Positions 42,142-53,354 of a stretch of 64,000 bases of DNA are shown here, one piece after another (position 1 is the first letter of the stretch; every line of letters starts with the position of its first letter). The DNA lies in the NCBI GenBank assembly GCA_038093515.1, contig JBBPSI010000048.1, forward strand, positions 62,001 to 126,000, written 5' to 3'. The notes under the pieces were generated by a model. It was not told the DNA's origin, did not search any database, and was given only the letters and a program-made list of their open reading frames with translations. The DNA comes from Butyriboletus loyo (Eukaryota > Basidiomycota > Agaricomycetes > Boletales > Boletaceae). The translations under genes and the position numbers were made by a program.

Positions 42142-43316
42142 ATGAATCCATCCCGTGGCTTCCACCGTCGTTTTTTCAACAAGAGGCAGGGCCTTGGCGG
42201 AGGTGAGTACCTCGAGTCAATTCTCATGTTCGTCCCCTCAGTACATCTTCCATGCGCATAGTCTTGGGGGGTTTACTGTGAGTCCCTACTATCTGACGGG
42301 TGAAACGGTCATGCAACTCTCATTTCACTTCAGTAGTGGTAGTTCGACATCCAGTTCCGCGAGCCAGAGCACGACGGTTTCTGCGGCCTCGAAGGGCAGC
42401 GATTCCATTGGCCTTAGCGGAATAGTTGGTGGAGTCACCAGTCTCATCGGTGATGTTACAACTGCGGTCTTGCCATCGTCGGGATCTTCCTCCACTACGA
42501 CATCAAGTACTCCCTGACATCATTCATCTTCTAGTTCGACTGGCTCGACAACCCGTCCGGCTTCTTTAGCAAATACAACTTCCTCGTAAGTCCTTCCCAA
42601 GTTTCGTACGGTCTCTGGTTGAGATTATCAGGACTTTGTCGACGACCAGCACCTCGACCACCTCGATCACTCCCACCTCGGCACCTACGCCAACATCATC
42701 AGCCTCTGGTACCGTCTACGTCTCATCTGACGGTACTCGCATCGTGTATATTACCAGCACGCTACCGGCTGCGTCTGCGACAGCTACTCCTACCACGTCA
42801 TTCTTGCAGAATCCATCTCTGGAAGGTGGTATATTTGCGCTTGTCGGTATCGTCGTTCTCATCATCATCATCGTCGCCGTCACGTGGGTTATTCGCAAAC
42901 GCCGCCGTGATTGTCTCGAGAGAGATACTGCCGCCGCCGTCACCTTTGATCCTGGCGCGACGGACCGCTACGAACGTCAAGAAGAGTCGATCGAAAAGCG
43001 CCGACTGAGCGTAAGCTCCTCGGGCCATGGATATAGATACGGGTATGGTGTGGGGCCGGCATATGGGCCTCGGCAAGCGTATCATGGCGCCATGGATTAT
43101 GGACAGTATCCTGGAGCTGCGTATCCTGCCCATTCTCCGAACCCAGTTCCGTACCAGACACCATCGCCTGCTGCCCCGCAACCCGCCGCACAAGGCGGTG
43201 CGAATCTCAAGCGCAAGTTCTCTGATCGCAAACCCGTACCTCCGCTCCTACCTAGCCCCGCACACGATCCTTCCAGTGCCCATGTTTCTATTCCCCCACA
43301 GTTTAAACAACAGTGA
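42142..43316 (+). CDS. Ser/Thr-rich single-pass membrane protein, mucin-like
   Basis: The model starts at ATG 42142 (MNPSRGFHRRFFNKRQGLGG), with a 16-base candidate exon near 42269 (VLGGLL) leading into a Ser/Thr-rich ectodomain (SGSSTSSSASQSTTVSAASK, STTSTSTTSITPTSAPTPTS). A single transmembrane helix (ALVGIVVLIIIIVAVTWVI) is followed by a basic stop-transfer RKRRR and a cytoplasmic tail rich in Tyr/Gly/Pro. The tail ends LKRKFSDRKPVPPLL...FKQQ. No signal peptide is obvious. The layout resembles fungal wall sensors or O-glycosylated surface proteins, but I recognise no named family. The start and first two exons are the weak part of this model; the last exon (from about 42633) is solid. Confidence 0.6.
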
Positions 43317-44139
43317 TCTTGCAGGGGGAAAGTGTATGGGCCACTTGGTGCTGGATACGATGAGAACGAATTCGGTGGGCCAAGTGATCTTGAAACCTCG
43401 AGCATCTTTTGACGAATATGAAAAGGATGTTGGACAATCCGCGTTTTCATACCCAGATACCTCCTCTTATCTTTTGTCGGTGTTGATACAGCATGCTGGT
43501 CCTGATCCCGTGTATCACCGACGATCCCTCGTGCTGTCGAGCGAGATGTTGCCATCTTTTCTTTTCTTTATTTCTATTTTTTTTTTCCAGAAAGGACAGT
43601 TTCTGCGTGGTTCTAACATATTTCCATCCTGATTTGCTGTGCGTATCAGTGATGTGATTCGATCATTTGTTCATCTATCCGAATTGAAGTGATTGTCACA
43701 GATTCATGTATCGATAGCTTGAATGATGGAAATGTCAATTTCCAATGTACTCCAGGACCCACGTGCGTCAAGTGAAGCGAAAGTCTTTCGAAAATGAGCA
43801 AACCAAGGAGAGAGAACACGCCCCTACTTGGACGCGAGAACGACGGCGCGTGTTGCCAGTGTACGTGAGCAAGGGGACGTTGAACACTGACGCGAACCTT
43901 CTTGCGCCTTCAATGTCTGCGGAACAGCAGGACGAGTGAAAGAGATGCTTCTTTACACAAACGGGTGTCAAATGGGCCATTAGAAGGTAGTGGACGGAGG
44001 TGATCGGGGAATCGGGCGATTTACGGAGCTTTGCTTACTGGAGTCCCGCCGATCGATGACCGCGGAGGTTGAAGATCAGTGGTGACGTCACCCTTGAAAG
44101 GTTCATAAATCAGCCCCTCCGATTTGGTGCGCTTCAGCC
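43317..44139. other. Intergenic, nothing recognised
   Basis: The 823 bases between the mucin-like protein and the YTP1-like gene include a T-run near 43580 and a 64-codon plus-strand frame at 43745 with no recognisable features. No repeat or coding similarity was seen. Confidence 0.45.
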
Positions 44140-46066
44140 ATGCTCGTTCTTGTCCTCCTCGTACCCCTATTCGTACGTGCCTCCCCTACGATCAACGAGA
44201 CCGAGATACTACAGTGGCATCTTCCCACTCCCCCATCTTATTGGTCCACAGACATTCAGGACCGTGATCCCAACGTCGCACGTGACCCTGCTCTCATCGC
44301 ACTCCATGTTCTCTTCATGTCCCTCGCCTTTTTCGTCGCACTCCCCGCTCGTACGCTTCTTCCCATCTCTCCCTCCCAAACTCATATCCTCCAGGAATCG
44401 CTCTCCGCTCTGCTAATCATTCCTACCATGGTCTCGCACTCGTCTCGTTCTACGCTCTCTCCGCCCTCGGCTGTGCTACCAGCAGTCTCTACAGAAAACT
44501 CACCCCTGACATGTAAGCGATTCCTACCGTAACCTCGTCATCCCCTTCACCCTTCCCTCGTCAGGTACGAAGGCTCGACCCACTCCACCCACGGTTACCT
44601 GGTTTTGCTCCTCAGCCTCATCTTATCCGCTGTCGAGATTGCCGCGTTCTTCATTCGTCTATATACTTTCTACAGAGCCCCTTTCAAACTCACTCTGAGC
44701 CAATTCTGGCGTTCGGTGGTTTTAGGCCATCCTTCTCCATCAGAGTATTCCGGGCTCGTCCCAGAAGACCCCGAAGAGTACGACGACATCAAACCACCCT
44801 CCTCTCACGCACATCGCCACTCTGCCCTCTCCTCTCACGTCGTTTTTGATGCCGAATCTTCAAGGCATTCTGACGACACCCTTCGCGATATCGTAGTAAC
44901 CCACGTCCCTCTTCCTAAACAACCCTGGTCCCATCGCATCACACAGGCCGCATGTGCTACCCTCGAGAGGTCCCTCGTGTTTGCTGCGTTCGTGATGCTT
45001 GCGTCCGGCGTTGTTATCTACACCGGTGGTTGTCGCGACAGTTACATCAACGGCTGCCTCGCCCATCTCATCAGTAAGAAGAGCGATGTTCTGATTTCGT
45101 AACGTTTCCCTGATCCTCCCTATCCCAGAGGGTGGAATATTCTGGTGCTATGGCCTCTTTACGTTCGCTCGCTTCTTGGGCTCACATTCGGAGATGGGGT
45201 GGGCATGGAACATTTCTCCGATCGGTAACACCATCTCGGCAGAACTCGTGGAATCCACCGTCATCTTTCTCTACGGAGTCACCAACACCTGGATGGAGAG
45301 GTTTGGCGCCAAACCGGGCGATCCTTACACAACGAAGCAGATACAGCATATCAGCATTGCAGTACGTAGAACCACTGCACCCCCCCCGTCTGCCCTACTC
45401 AATCTCCACTTTTCTCAAGGTCATGTTTTGGTTTGCTGGTCTTGTCGGGATGGGAATGGAGTCTAAGCGTGTTCGGCGTTGGCTGGCAGCATCTTCGACA
45501 GTTGTTGTAGGACCAGCACTCAATACCAGCACTACAGAACCACCCAGCTACAGAACCAGCTTCAATCCCTTCCCGGCCCTTGTCATTGGCGTCACAGGCA
45601 CTGCCATGAGCGCCCATGCACAGGCTTATCTCTTCCAGGTAGAGTCTGGCTGGTGTCCCATTCACCATATCTAATACGCGGACAGGTCCAGATCCATCAA
45701 TTATGGGGTTGGCTCCTGCTTGGGTTTTCGGTCCTCAGGTGCTTGACGTATTTCTTCCTTTGGCTTGGCCCACCCAACTCCGTCCTCCCTTCTCGGCCGC
45801 CGACTGAAGCCCTGGGAAGCTTCTTCCTGGCATGCGGTGGTCTGATGTTCATGTTTAGCACTGAAGAACTTACCCTCGCAGCCATGAGGAAAGGGCGTGA
45901 TGGTCAGCCTGTTTCTTCTTCCTCGTAATAGTCCTCATCCGTTTTCTTGACAGACATGATGATGTTTCTCAACGTCACAGTTGCGATCACATGCTTCGCA
46001 TTCTGCTGGACGCTCTGCGTTGTCACATTCAATGGATGGCTCAAGGCTCGGAAAGTGGTGGCTTGA
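44140..46066 (+). CDS. YTP1-like multi-pass membrane protein (DUF2427 plus Ytp1 domain)
   Basis: The ATG at 44140 starts a signal-like segment (MLVLVLLVPLFVRASP). The DUF2427 part reads ALIALHVLFMSLAFFVALPA, then across a short intron RIALRSANHSYHGLALVSFY and ALSALGCATSSLYRKLTPDM. Then come YEGSTHSTHGYLVLLLSLIL and a hydrophilic acidic loop (LVPEDPEEYDDIKPPSSHAH RHS). The Ytp1 part has many helices with polar conserved blocks (KGGIFWCYGLFTFARFLG, WNISPIGNTISAELVESTVI, FLYGVTNTWMERFG, SAHAQAYLFQVQIHQLWGWL, MFSTEELTLAAM) and ends WLKARKVVA. About ten to twelve membrane segments are expected. Yeast Ytp1 has no settled function. It ends 87 bases from the convergent COQ2 stop. Confidence 0.8.
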
Positions 46067-46152
46067 TCTCTGACTACGGTTCTTGGCATCACTCAACTTT
46101 GTATCTTGTTTTGTACCTTTTGTCATTGCTAGCATGTTGTACTGTTGTATTA

Positions 46153-47570
46153 CTATGTCATGCCTGTCGCCATGGTCGCATGATCAACAAAAGCCCCCAT
46201 CCATACCCAGAATCCAGACCACCCACAACTTACAAAACCTCGCCAACAACTTGCTCGGCTATCAAAATCCGTGGACCAAAGAACCCGAGCGAGCTGTGCC
46301 GCCCCGAGGCAAACACCAAAATAGAACGGTGCACCCTGAGCATTCAAAACCCCGGCATAGGTAATGAAGGACATGGTTGACACTGAAAGCGCGCTCAGGA
46401 TGGGTCGCGTGTGTTCCCCAAACAACAACGCTGTAGAGCGAATGCCGACCTTGACGTCGTCGGTCTTGTCCTATCGAAAGACGTCGTGAGACGACCGCTA
46501 GCGTGAGGGTGCGAACTCACTTGGTGAGCGTAGATACTATCATACACCAACGTCCAACACATCCCTCCCGCATACAGGGGTAAACAGACGCCCCAGTCGA
46601 CGACACCAGCGACTGCAGACCAGCCGAGGAGCGCTCCCCAATTAAAAGCCAAACCTGATCGTTTCCGGCGCCCGGTGAGCTCGGAAGCCAGCGTTAATCG
46701 ATCCGAACGTACCAAGGACGGCCTGTGGCCAGTAAGTGATGCGTTTCATGAGCGGGTATACAGCGACGACGGAGAGGGATGCGGCGCCGAGGAGGATACT
46801 GTGCGGGAATGCAATCAGAATACATAGATGGATAGACGTAGACGTATAGATAGAAAGGTATACACGGAGGAAACCAAAGGGGGGGGAACCGGGGCGCGCG
46901 TACCTGTACGTGTTTAATTGGAGCAAGACGCCCAATCCGACCGTTAGCTGTCCAGCGAGGAAAACGAGCGCTTGACGGCGCGTGATATCGCCACACGCGA
47001 GCGGTCGCGTGCGGGTCCTCTCTAATAAAATAAAAAGTCACGAGCGTGGAGAGGCGGACGGAGGATTGGGACTGACCGACTGCCTTGTCGAGATGCTTGT
47101 CCCACATGTCGTTGATGGTACAGCCTGCGCCTCGCATCACGAAGGCGCCGAAACCAAATAGACCGAGGTATGTCAGCGAAGTCGTGAGTGGCGCTCCCTG
47201 CGCGTAGGATGCCATGGTGATGGACCATGCTGAGTATGCGTATGGCGTATGAACGGAAAAAGAGAAAGAAAGAAAAAAGCACGCGGAACGTACTGCACGG
47301 ATAGAAGAGCAAGAGTGTCCCGATGGGCTTGTCAACCCTGGTCAGATAGATATACGGTCGTATGCTCGCTGGAAAGCGGTCGACCCATGTCGCCGGAGGG
47401 GTAATGTTGGAAGCACAACGAACGAGAGGCTTTGACACGACTGCAGTGCTTGGTCTTGCTGCAATACAAGACTTTGCACTGCGAGAAAGTACCAAGCTTC
47501 GTGTGGACCACGACAGCGACTTCGTTCGCAAGGAATTTCGGGCGAGTCTGCTTGCCAGCAAGGCGGACAT
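46153..47570 (-). CDS. COQ2: 4-hydroxybenzoate polyprenyltransferase, mitochondrial
   Basis: UbiA-family integral membrane enzyme that attaches the polyprenyl tail to 4-hydroxybenzoate in coenzyme Q synthesis. The first ATG (47570) gives an Arg/Ser-rich mitochondrial presequence ([20 protein letters not shown]). Then follow [40 protein letters not shown], the first Asp-rich motif [36 protein letters not shown] and [17 protein letters not shown]. Next are [30 protein letters not shown] and the second Asp-rich region [20 protein letters not shown]. Introns interrupt at four or more places and all block junctions are in phase. Both metal/diphosphate-binding motifs are intact. Confidence 0.92.
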
Positions 47571-47801
47571 GTCGCAAAGTGGTGCACACACAGAGGCTTT
47601 GGCCTCCGACCCAGGCAGTTACGGCTTCCCATCAACGTCAAAAACAAATACTTAGGAATGGGTGACAGCCAGACAGGACTCTTAAAACATACAGAGTGAA
47701 CTGGGGGATGAGGGAGTACATGCAGGAAAAATAAGGAGTGGTAGTATGCAAAGGATGCCCGGGAATGATGCAGAAACTAGGGAAAAAACGACGCCAACCG
47801 T

Positions 47802-48787
47802 TCACCACTCTTTCGCGAGCCTGAAACACCATTCCCAGTCTGTCCATTCTGCATGTCAAAATTCGGGCAATGCTTGCGAGAATCAGAAGACGTACCAGCA
47901 TAGATTCCGCCATCATCGTCGATGACACGACTCTTGACATTGAATGTACCCATGCGAGCGAGAGGGCCCGACGGTGATTCTTCGGGATCAAAGTTCTTGG
48001 TGTATGCCTCTCCGCCGGGATGAGGGCCATAAGAACCAAGCATCTGCTCTAATTTGTCCACTAAATATAGGTGAGCGAACGGATCATTTACCAAGCACGT
48101 GGGTTCTCACCTTTGAGACCAGCTTTCTTCACGACTTGTATATAACGAACACCCTAATCGCTCCCGTGAGCATATCCACTGCGAGATCTGGGCAAACGAG
48201 GACCATACCGAGATGATCGAGTGGTTCACTTTGAACGTGATGCGCACACTGATAAAATGTGAGATGGACGACGACGGGGAGAGAGATGATACACGCTTGT
48301 ACTCGACACCTTCTTTGATGACAACGGGGTTCTTCCTGATATCCACGAGCTTTGATGGATCTGTGAGGTCGAACACGATCTTCTTGCCTGGAGGAAGCGT
48401 GGCCGAGTGGAGTTCGAGGGTCAGGACAGCGACCTGATGGAAACGCGTTGGACACGGGTGCCACCCGATGGACGATGTGAATGAGCGGGCGTTACCTTTG
48501 GGAGATTGGGGTCGCCAACGGATGCACCTGCGACGATGCCCAGGCTGGCTTTCCAGCGTGCGAGGCTCTCGTCCTCGGCATCTAGTTTGGCGTATTCTTC
48601 GGCGGTCTTTGCAATAGTTGGCTTGTAGCCTGGAAATCGGGATCAGATGGGACTCGTGGTAGCCTGCTCGGCACGGTTGACCTACCCGGAGTGAAGGATG
48701 GGTTGAGATCGTCCTGGTCATCGTGCTAGGGGAGTATTTTGGTGAGTTGATGACGGGGAAGTGAAGACGAGGACTGACTGAAGCCAT
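47802..48787 (-). CDS. RDI1: Rho GDP-dissociation inhibitor
   Basis: Cytosolic chaperone that extracts prenylated Rho GTPases from membranes. The first exon is only nine bases (48779-48787, MAS). Then HDDQDDLNPSFTPGYKPTIA, KTAEEYAKLDAEDESLARWK and ASLGIVAGASVGDPNLPKV form the N-terminal arm. The immunoglobulin-like domain reads VLTLELHSATLPPGKKIVFD, VVIKEGVEYKVSVHFKVNHS, IISGVRYIQVVKKAGLKVDK, LEQMLGSYGPHPGG and ARMGTFNVKSRVIDDDGGIYA. The last exon gives DWEWCFRLAKEW, which matches the conserved RhoGDI C-terminus and fixes the final splice. Family identity is secure. Confidence 0.92.
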
Positions 48788-49123
48788 GCTGGGAGAGAGC
48801 AAGGGTGGCAAAGAGCGTTGAATCTGCGTTGCTGCTCGTTATCATCGATTTCACACGACTGTTAATCATACAAACCCAGCGCACCGGTTACGAATAAATT
48901 GCTATTGCAAAGGAGAAAAAAAACAAGAAACCGAGTCCCAGTACTACATCCTCAAGAAACGAGCGAAAGTGGTATAAACCGTAACGGTACACACATCTAT
49001 ACAGCAGCTGAAAAAGAGTGGACGCCTTGTAAAAAGCACGAACGTGGGGGATCCTAATATTCGTACGCAATGCACGAAGGCGGGTGTGCCCATAAAAACT
49101 ACTCAAGGGTATCAAACGTTCGA
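48788..49123. other. Intergenic, nothing recognised
   Basis: The 336 bases between RDI1 and the downstream CCCH gene, both on the minus strand, hold the CCCH 3' end and the RDI1 promoter. No motif or repeat was noticed. Confidence 0.45.
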
Positions 49124-50937
49124 TTATGGCCAGGTGACGTCGTGCATGCCCTCTAGCCAAAATCACATCGCTAAGTGCATGCACAACCTGATTTCATGGG
49201 GCACACGTACCGCCTTTAAACCAGCATTTTCCTTTGCTCAGGTGGAAGCATTTAGAACCATTCGGGCAAGTATGACCCCAGCAACAGCGGTCGCCGTGTG
49301 GGCATTGGATGCCTGGTGGCACATGAGTAAACGCGTCACAGTTCGTCCATCGGGCTCCATACCGTTTTTAAGAAAGTTACAAGGGGCTTTTTTAGCATTG
49401 GAAGCCAGAGTCGCCAACTGATCCGGGGTCAGCACGTAGTCGTGCGAGTATTTACAGGTCCCCTGTACGTGTACTTTAGCGTCGGACAAATGTCCAGCAA
49501 CACTGCATACTTACGCCTTTAGTGCAGGACATCAGGTAAAATTCATTACAAGGCGGAGGAGAATCTGCTTGGGTATGTGTCAGTCCAGTACACCCCCAGA
49601 AAGAGACCATCGACGGACGTTTATGAAGCGGCTGTTGTACAAACCAATACAAATTAGTATGACCTTGGGTACCACCAATCATGTACTTGCCAAGTTGGGG
49701 TCAATCAACTTGCCAGTCGAGGGTGTTGCTACACTGGGAGGAGAACGTGGTGTTGGCAAACCACCGGTCATGTAAGAGGGACTCAGGCCAATGACATTCA
49801 AAGGAGGGGGGTGATGCGTGGTGCTGGAAGGCGGCGTGGCTTGCTGCGTCATGAATACTTTATCGACATATAGGGTGGGCAAGCGGAGGCGCGATTGGTT
49901 CGCACAACCACCCGCAGCTTCAAGGAATACCAGTTTGCCCACCAAGCCATCACTCTGGAGTGTAGCAATTGTCGACGCGTATGCACCATCGGAACCACCT
50001 GTATCTGCGTCAATCACTTGTCAATAGTCTGCCACGACGGCGCGCCTCACCAGCAAGGAAGATCTGCTGCGTCTGTGGAAAACGAATGTAGGTTTGCAAA
50101 TATTCTTTGATCCCAAACTCAACACAGAGAATGCGATACACAGAAAACACGCAACAGACCTGTTATCTTTGTAAATGTGGCATCTTTGCCGTACCCGACA
50201 TCCACCAATAAGAATCTTGGGGACGCCTGGCTAAAGCCCATTGTAAAAGCCTCCAATTGTTCAGGGGTACATATTTGATGGCGCTCGAGAACGCTGGTGA
50301 GTCCTATCCTGTTATAATAAATGGTAATCCAAAAGGACAGCTGGCCCAAAATATGGATGTCTTGGCTGGTTAAATAGTCGGCAACCACCTTGGTCAGCTG
50401 CTGAGCAGCCTGGCGACCACCTTCATGCCCTTGCCTGAGGAGGGACTCGGTAAATACAAAGGCATCACCGTCGACGACGCAGAGAACTAATAGGCTCTGG
50501 CTCTGTTCGGCGGTGGTGATGAGACCGATTTGTCAACGTGTTACGAGAAAAAAAAACCGACCATCAGGGACTCCATAGATGCAATCTGACTGTTAAGCGA
50601 GACGAGCCTTCCTTTATGAGCTTTTGCCTCTCGGTCCGCCCCTTCTAGCGCTGTAGCGTGAGCTTGCTTCCATACTGCTACCTCAACTTCCAGCTCTGCC
50701 AGACGGTTCTCCAGGTCAACGTTTCGTTTAATTGTGGTCGAGGAGAGGGCTGTCGAGACGGGTCAGCATGCCCGAAGCTGAGTTCGACGTGCGAAACATA
50801 CTCAACAATCGTGTGATCGTCTCATCCCTTGCAAGGAGAAAACGAGACCGTCCAATCAAGCCCTGTAGCACAATGCTTAGGATCTACTACACTTACCAAG
50901 CCTGTTGGCTGACCTCAGTGACCTGGGGAGTTGCCAT
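49124..50937 (-). CDS. Tandem CCCH zinc-finger protein with NYN-like N-terminal domain (paralogue B)
   Basis: The model starts at 50937 (MATPQVTEVSQQAW), continues through a coiled coil (ENRLAELEVEVAVWKQAHA, LVSLNSQIASMESLM) to a domain reading LLVLCVVDGDAFVFTESLLR, QGHEGGRQAAQQLTKVVADY, ITIYYNRIGL, FSQASPRFLLVDVGYGKDAT. After a Pro/Ser-rich linker come the fingers. Finger 1 (PPCNEFYLMSCTKGGTCKYSHDY, split by an intron) is C-x7-C-x5-C-x3-H. Finger 2 (PCNFLKNGIQCPHGDRCCWG, then H) is C-x8-C-x5-C-x3-H. A third Cys/His cluster (C-x5-C-x7-C-x7-H) ends at GMHDVTWP and TAA (49124-49126). The Asp-rich VDGDA and VDVG positions recall NYN/PIN-like nuclease folds, but this is a visual impression. An RNA-related role is likely from the fingers. 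Paralogue of the next gene upstream. Confidence 0.7.
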
Positions 50938-51337
50938 AATAAAGGCATGCAGGGGGGGAAAGAAAATGGCGGGCAAAAGCAGGACGGGGCTTTTTAAAGA
51001 ATGGAAGCCAGAACGATGACCAGCGTCTATGAGTAGTTAATCAGGCTAGATCGCGGGGTTTTGGCGGCCGATAAGGGAAGCATCTCGAGCTCGGGCTAGC
51101 GAAGGTTTCAGTAAAGACTCAGACCGAGTCACGCGAACCTGTTAGTCAGTTCGCCTCGAGTACGTCAACGGAACATTCCATCAGTGTTGACGTGTTCATT
51201 AAGCTCGCCGCGTTCGGACCCTGAGAAAATAAAAACAAAAACGAAAAAATCTGGTCAAGTTCATATATGTACAAATGGCTTGGCACGCGGGCAAAGATCT
51301 CGACAACATTATTTAATTGCCCTCGACAAACGAACGG
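50938..51337. other. Intergenic between the two CCCH paralogues
   Basis: 400 bases between the stop of paralogue A and the start of paralogue B, both on the minus strand. I see no recognisable element beyond short A-runs near 51220-51250. Confidence 0.45.
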
Positions 51338-53220
51338 TTATGAGTTGTTCGGTAGCCGGTGCATTCCAGCTATACAAGGTCTTAGTGAGAGAGCTGTTCC
51401 ATGACATAATCGAGTACCAACCAGCTTGAAATTTGCATATCCCCAGTTTGAGATAGTAACATGTGGTTCCTTGGGGGCATACGTGTCCATACACACAAGC
51501 ATCACCAAACGTACAGATTTCACCTACGAAAACCGATGAGAAGCAAGGAAAGGAACGAATCGAGGAGAGCAAACCCTCGTTAGTGACCCTGCAAGGTGTC
51601 TTTCTAGCGTTTTCTTTCAACTCCTGATAGTCTTCTTCTTCAAGTATATAGTCATGAGCGTATTTGCAGTCCGATTCATGTCGGCACTGTGCAAGGTAAA
51701 ACAGAGTGCAAGGTGCCGGGTTATCTAGCCGTACGTCAGAATTGACAATGAATGACTGGTTGTGGATAAACGAACGCTTCGATAACAGCTGATAAGGGGT
51801 CACGAACGGCTCAGTCAATCAGGAGTCAGTCCAAAGCCAGAAACTCAACTACTTTGGGGTTCAGGCGCCGTTGTTTCCCTGGCGACGGCAACCTGCGACT
51901 AAACTGAACGAGTTGCGCCGGATGAGCATCATTTACATCTATGGAACCACTGCTGTCGCTGGGTTCATATGGAACGGGATCATTGCGACTGGTTTGGAGC
52001 GCTGATTTATAACTTTGAATTGAGTTGCGTCTTGGACTGAAGTTGGGAACATCTGTGGGAGGGTGAGCTGGTGTTATTGATGAATTGGATATTTGGGCAT
52101 TCGGTGCTGATATCCTGGGACTAATAGTTAGGCCAGGAGGCGGACCAGAAGCAATAGATGTGTAAGACGGCGGAGTGAGTTTGGAAGTGATAAATAAATT
52201 CGGGATGCGAAGCTCGGGAAGCATAAGTGCTTTGATGTCGAGGGCGACATCGGAGTAACCAGGCATTAGAACGAGTTTGTCACGGAAACCTTCAGTAATG
52301 ACGGAACGAAGCACATTGACGTATCCATTGTCATGGGATCCTAGCGAAGAGTTGGGCGGGCGACGATGGAAGGAGAAGAGAAGACGTGTACCTCCAAATA
52401 GAATTTTATAGGTCTGGGGAAGGCGAATATTATCTTCGAGATGAACTGCGGTGGAATGTGTGAGAGGTAAGGAAGCGGATGACGTCTGAAAGGAGAAAAA
52501 GGCAAGTAACCTTTAATTTTAGCATCAGCGGCCTCCTTGCTACCGCCGACGTCGACGATGAGGAAGCGCTCGGCAGCTTGATTAAACCCGATGATAAAAT
52601 CGTCAAACTTTTGTTTTGCCGCAGAACACCCGACTCTAGAAAAGGTTTCGAGGAGGCCACGCTTGTTATAAAATAGATAGACCGAGAGGTGGAATTTTTC
52701 GCGACCGAGGTCTGAGACGAGGTAGTGGCGTACTCTTTCGGTCAACAGCCTGGCAGCCTCGAGGCCACCTTCTTGGCCATGCGTGATCAAGTCGGGCAAA
52801 AATATGGTTCCGTCCCCATCCAAGAGGCAGATGACACGTTTCTCATGTGCCTGGGGACAGGAGTGAGAGTGAGAGTGGGTGGAAGAGGGGGACAGACCTT
52901 TAATGCATTGAGTTCTGCGAGGAGGAGGGCGATCTCGTCCGTTTTGCGCTTAACCTCGTCCTGGGAGCTGGTGTAGGCAGCACGGAAAGCACCCAGGCTG
53001 GTGGAGAGTTCGTCAATGTGGGCGGTGTATTCGTGCTCTTTGACAAGCAGGGCATCAATTTCGGCTAAATTGGGGTGTCAGCATGAGCGGGGTGACGAGA
53101 GGGAGGAGACATACAAGATAGGCGAATGAGAGAATTGCGACTGGGGAGGGAGGGTGAGCGGGGACGATGAGGAAGGGCAAGGACTCACATGGGATGGCCA
53201 TCCATGATGGGCATAAGCAT
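51338..53220 (-). CDS. Tandem CCCH zinc-finger protein with NYN-like N-terminal domain (paralogue A)
   Basis: The start is 53220 (MLMPIMDGHP) or 53205 (MDGHP). Small exons give a coiled coil (EIDALLVKEHEYTAHIDELS, DEVKRKTDEIALLLAELNAL), then the domain KRVICLLDGDGTIFLPDLIT, HGQEGGLEAARLLTERVRHY, SVYLFYNKRGLLE, FNQAAERFLIVDVGGSKEAA DAKIKEHL, YKILFGGSHDNGYVNVLRSV and KLVLMPGYSDVA. After a Pro/Ser linker an intron (donor CCCAAA|GTAGTT) bypasses stops and joins to LLSKRSF. Finger 1 is C-x7-C-x5-C-x3-H (PCTLFYLAQCRHESDCKYAH), finger 2 C-x8-C-x5-C-x3-H (PCRVTNEGEICTFGDACVYG, then H), and a third cluster C-x5-C-x7-C-x7-H ends in AGMHRLPNNS. The same finger spacings, the same GMH end and the same domain order as paralogue B indicate tandem duplication followed by marked divergence. 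Confidence 0.72.
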
Positions 53221-53354
53221 GAGGTCGATGGCACTGCTGTTAACTTTATGATCGAGAGTTGTAACCCGTGGGAATATATCACGTGTGCGTGCCTCGATCA
53301 CACACGCGACTGGCCCTCGTCGTTGTCGTCGTCGTCGTCGTCGTCGTCTTGTTC
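53221..53354. promoter_or_regulatory. Compact divergent promoter of CDT1 and CCCH paralogue A
   Basis: 134 bases separate the two start codons. It contains ACGCG at 53304-53308, the core of the MluI cell-cycle box used by MBF in yeasts, and the trinucleotide repeat at 53318-53349 directly before the CDT1 ATG. Regulation is inferred. Confidence 0.4.
53318..53349. repeat. (GTC)n trinucleotide microsatellite
   Basis: About ten CGT/GTC units with one GTT interruption end a few bases before the CDT1 ATG at 53355. It probably lies in the 5' leader; the poly-Val frame it creates has no ATG before it. Confidence 0.75.

Noticed and set aside
43745..43939. 64-codon plus-strand frame as a gene
   Set aside because: Basic, low-information sequence without conserved blocks, start context or neighbours to support it.
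50732..51019. Plus-strand 95-codon frame between the CCCH genes
   Set aside because: It overlaps the first exons of paralogue B on the opposite strand and has no independent support.
51826..51830. Stop codon splitting CCCH paralogue A into two genes
   Set aside because: A 66-base intron with donor AAA|GTAGTT and acceptor TATCAG removes the stop and joins the linker to the zinc fingers, giving the same order as paralogue B.
53268..53354. Poly-Val N-terminal membrane segment in front of CDT1
   Set aside because: The hydrophobic stretch comes from reading the (GTC)n repeat; the frame has no ATG before 53355, so it is untranslated leader.
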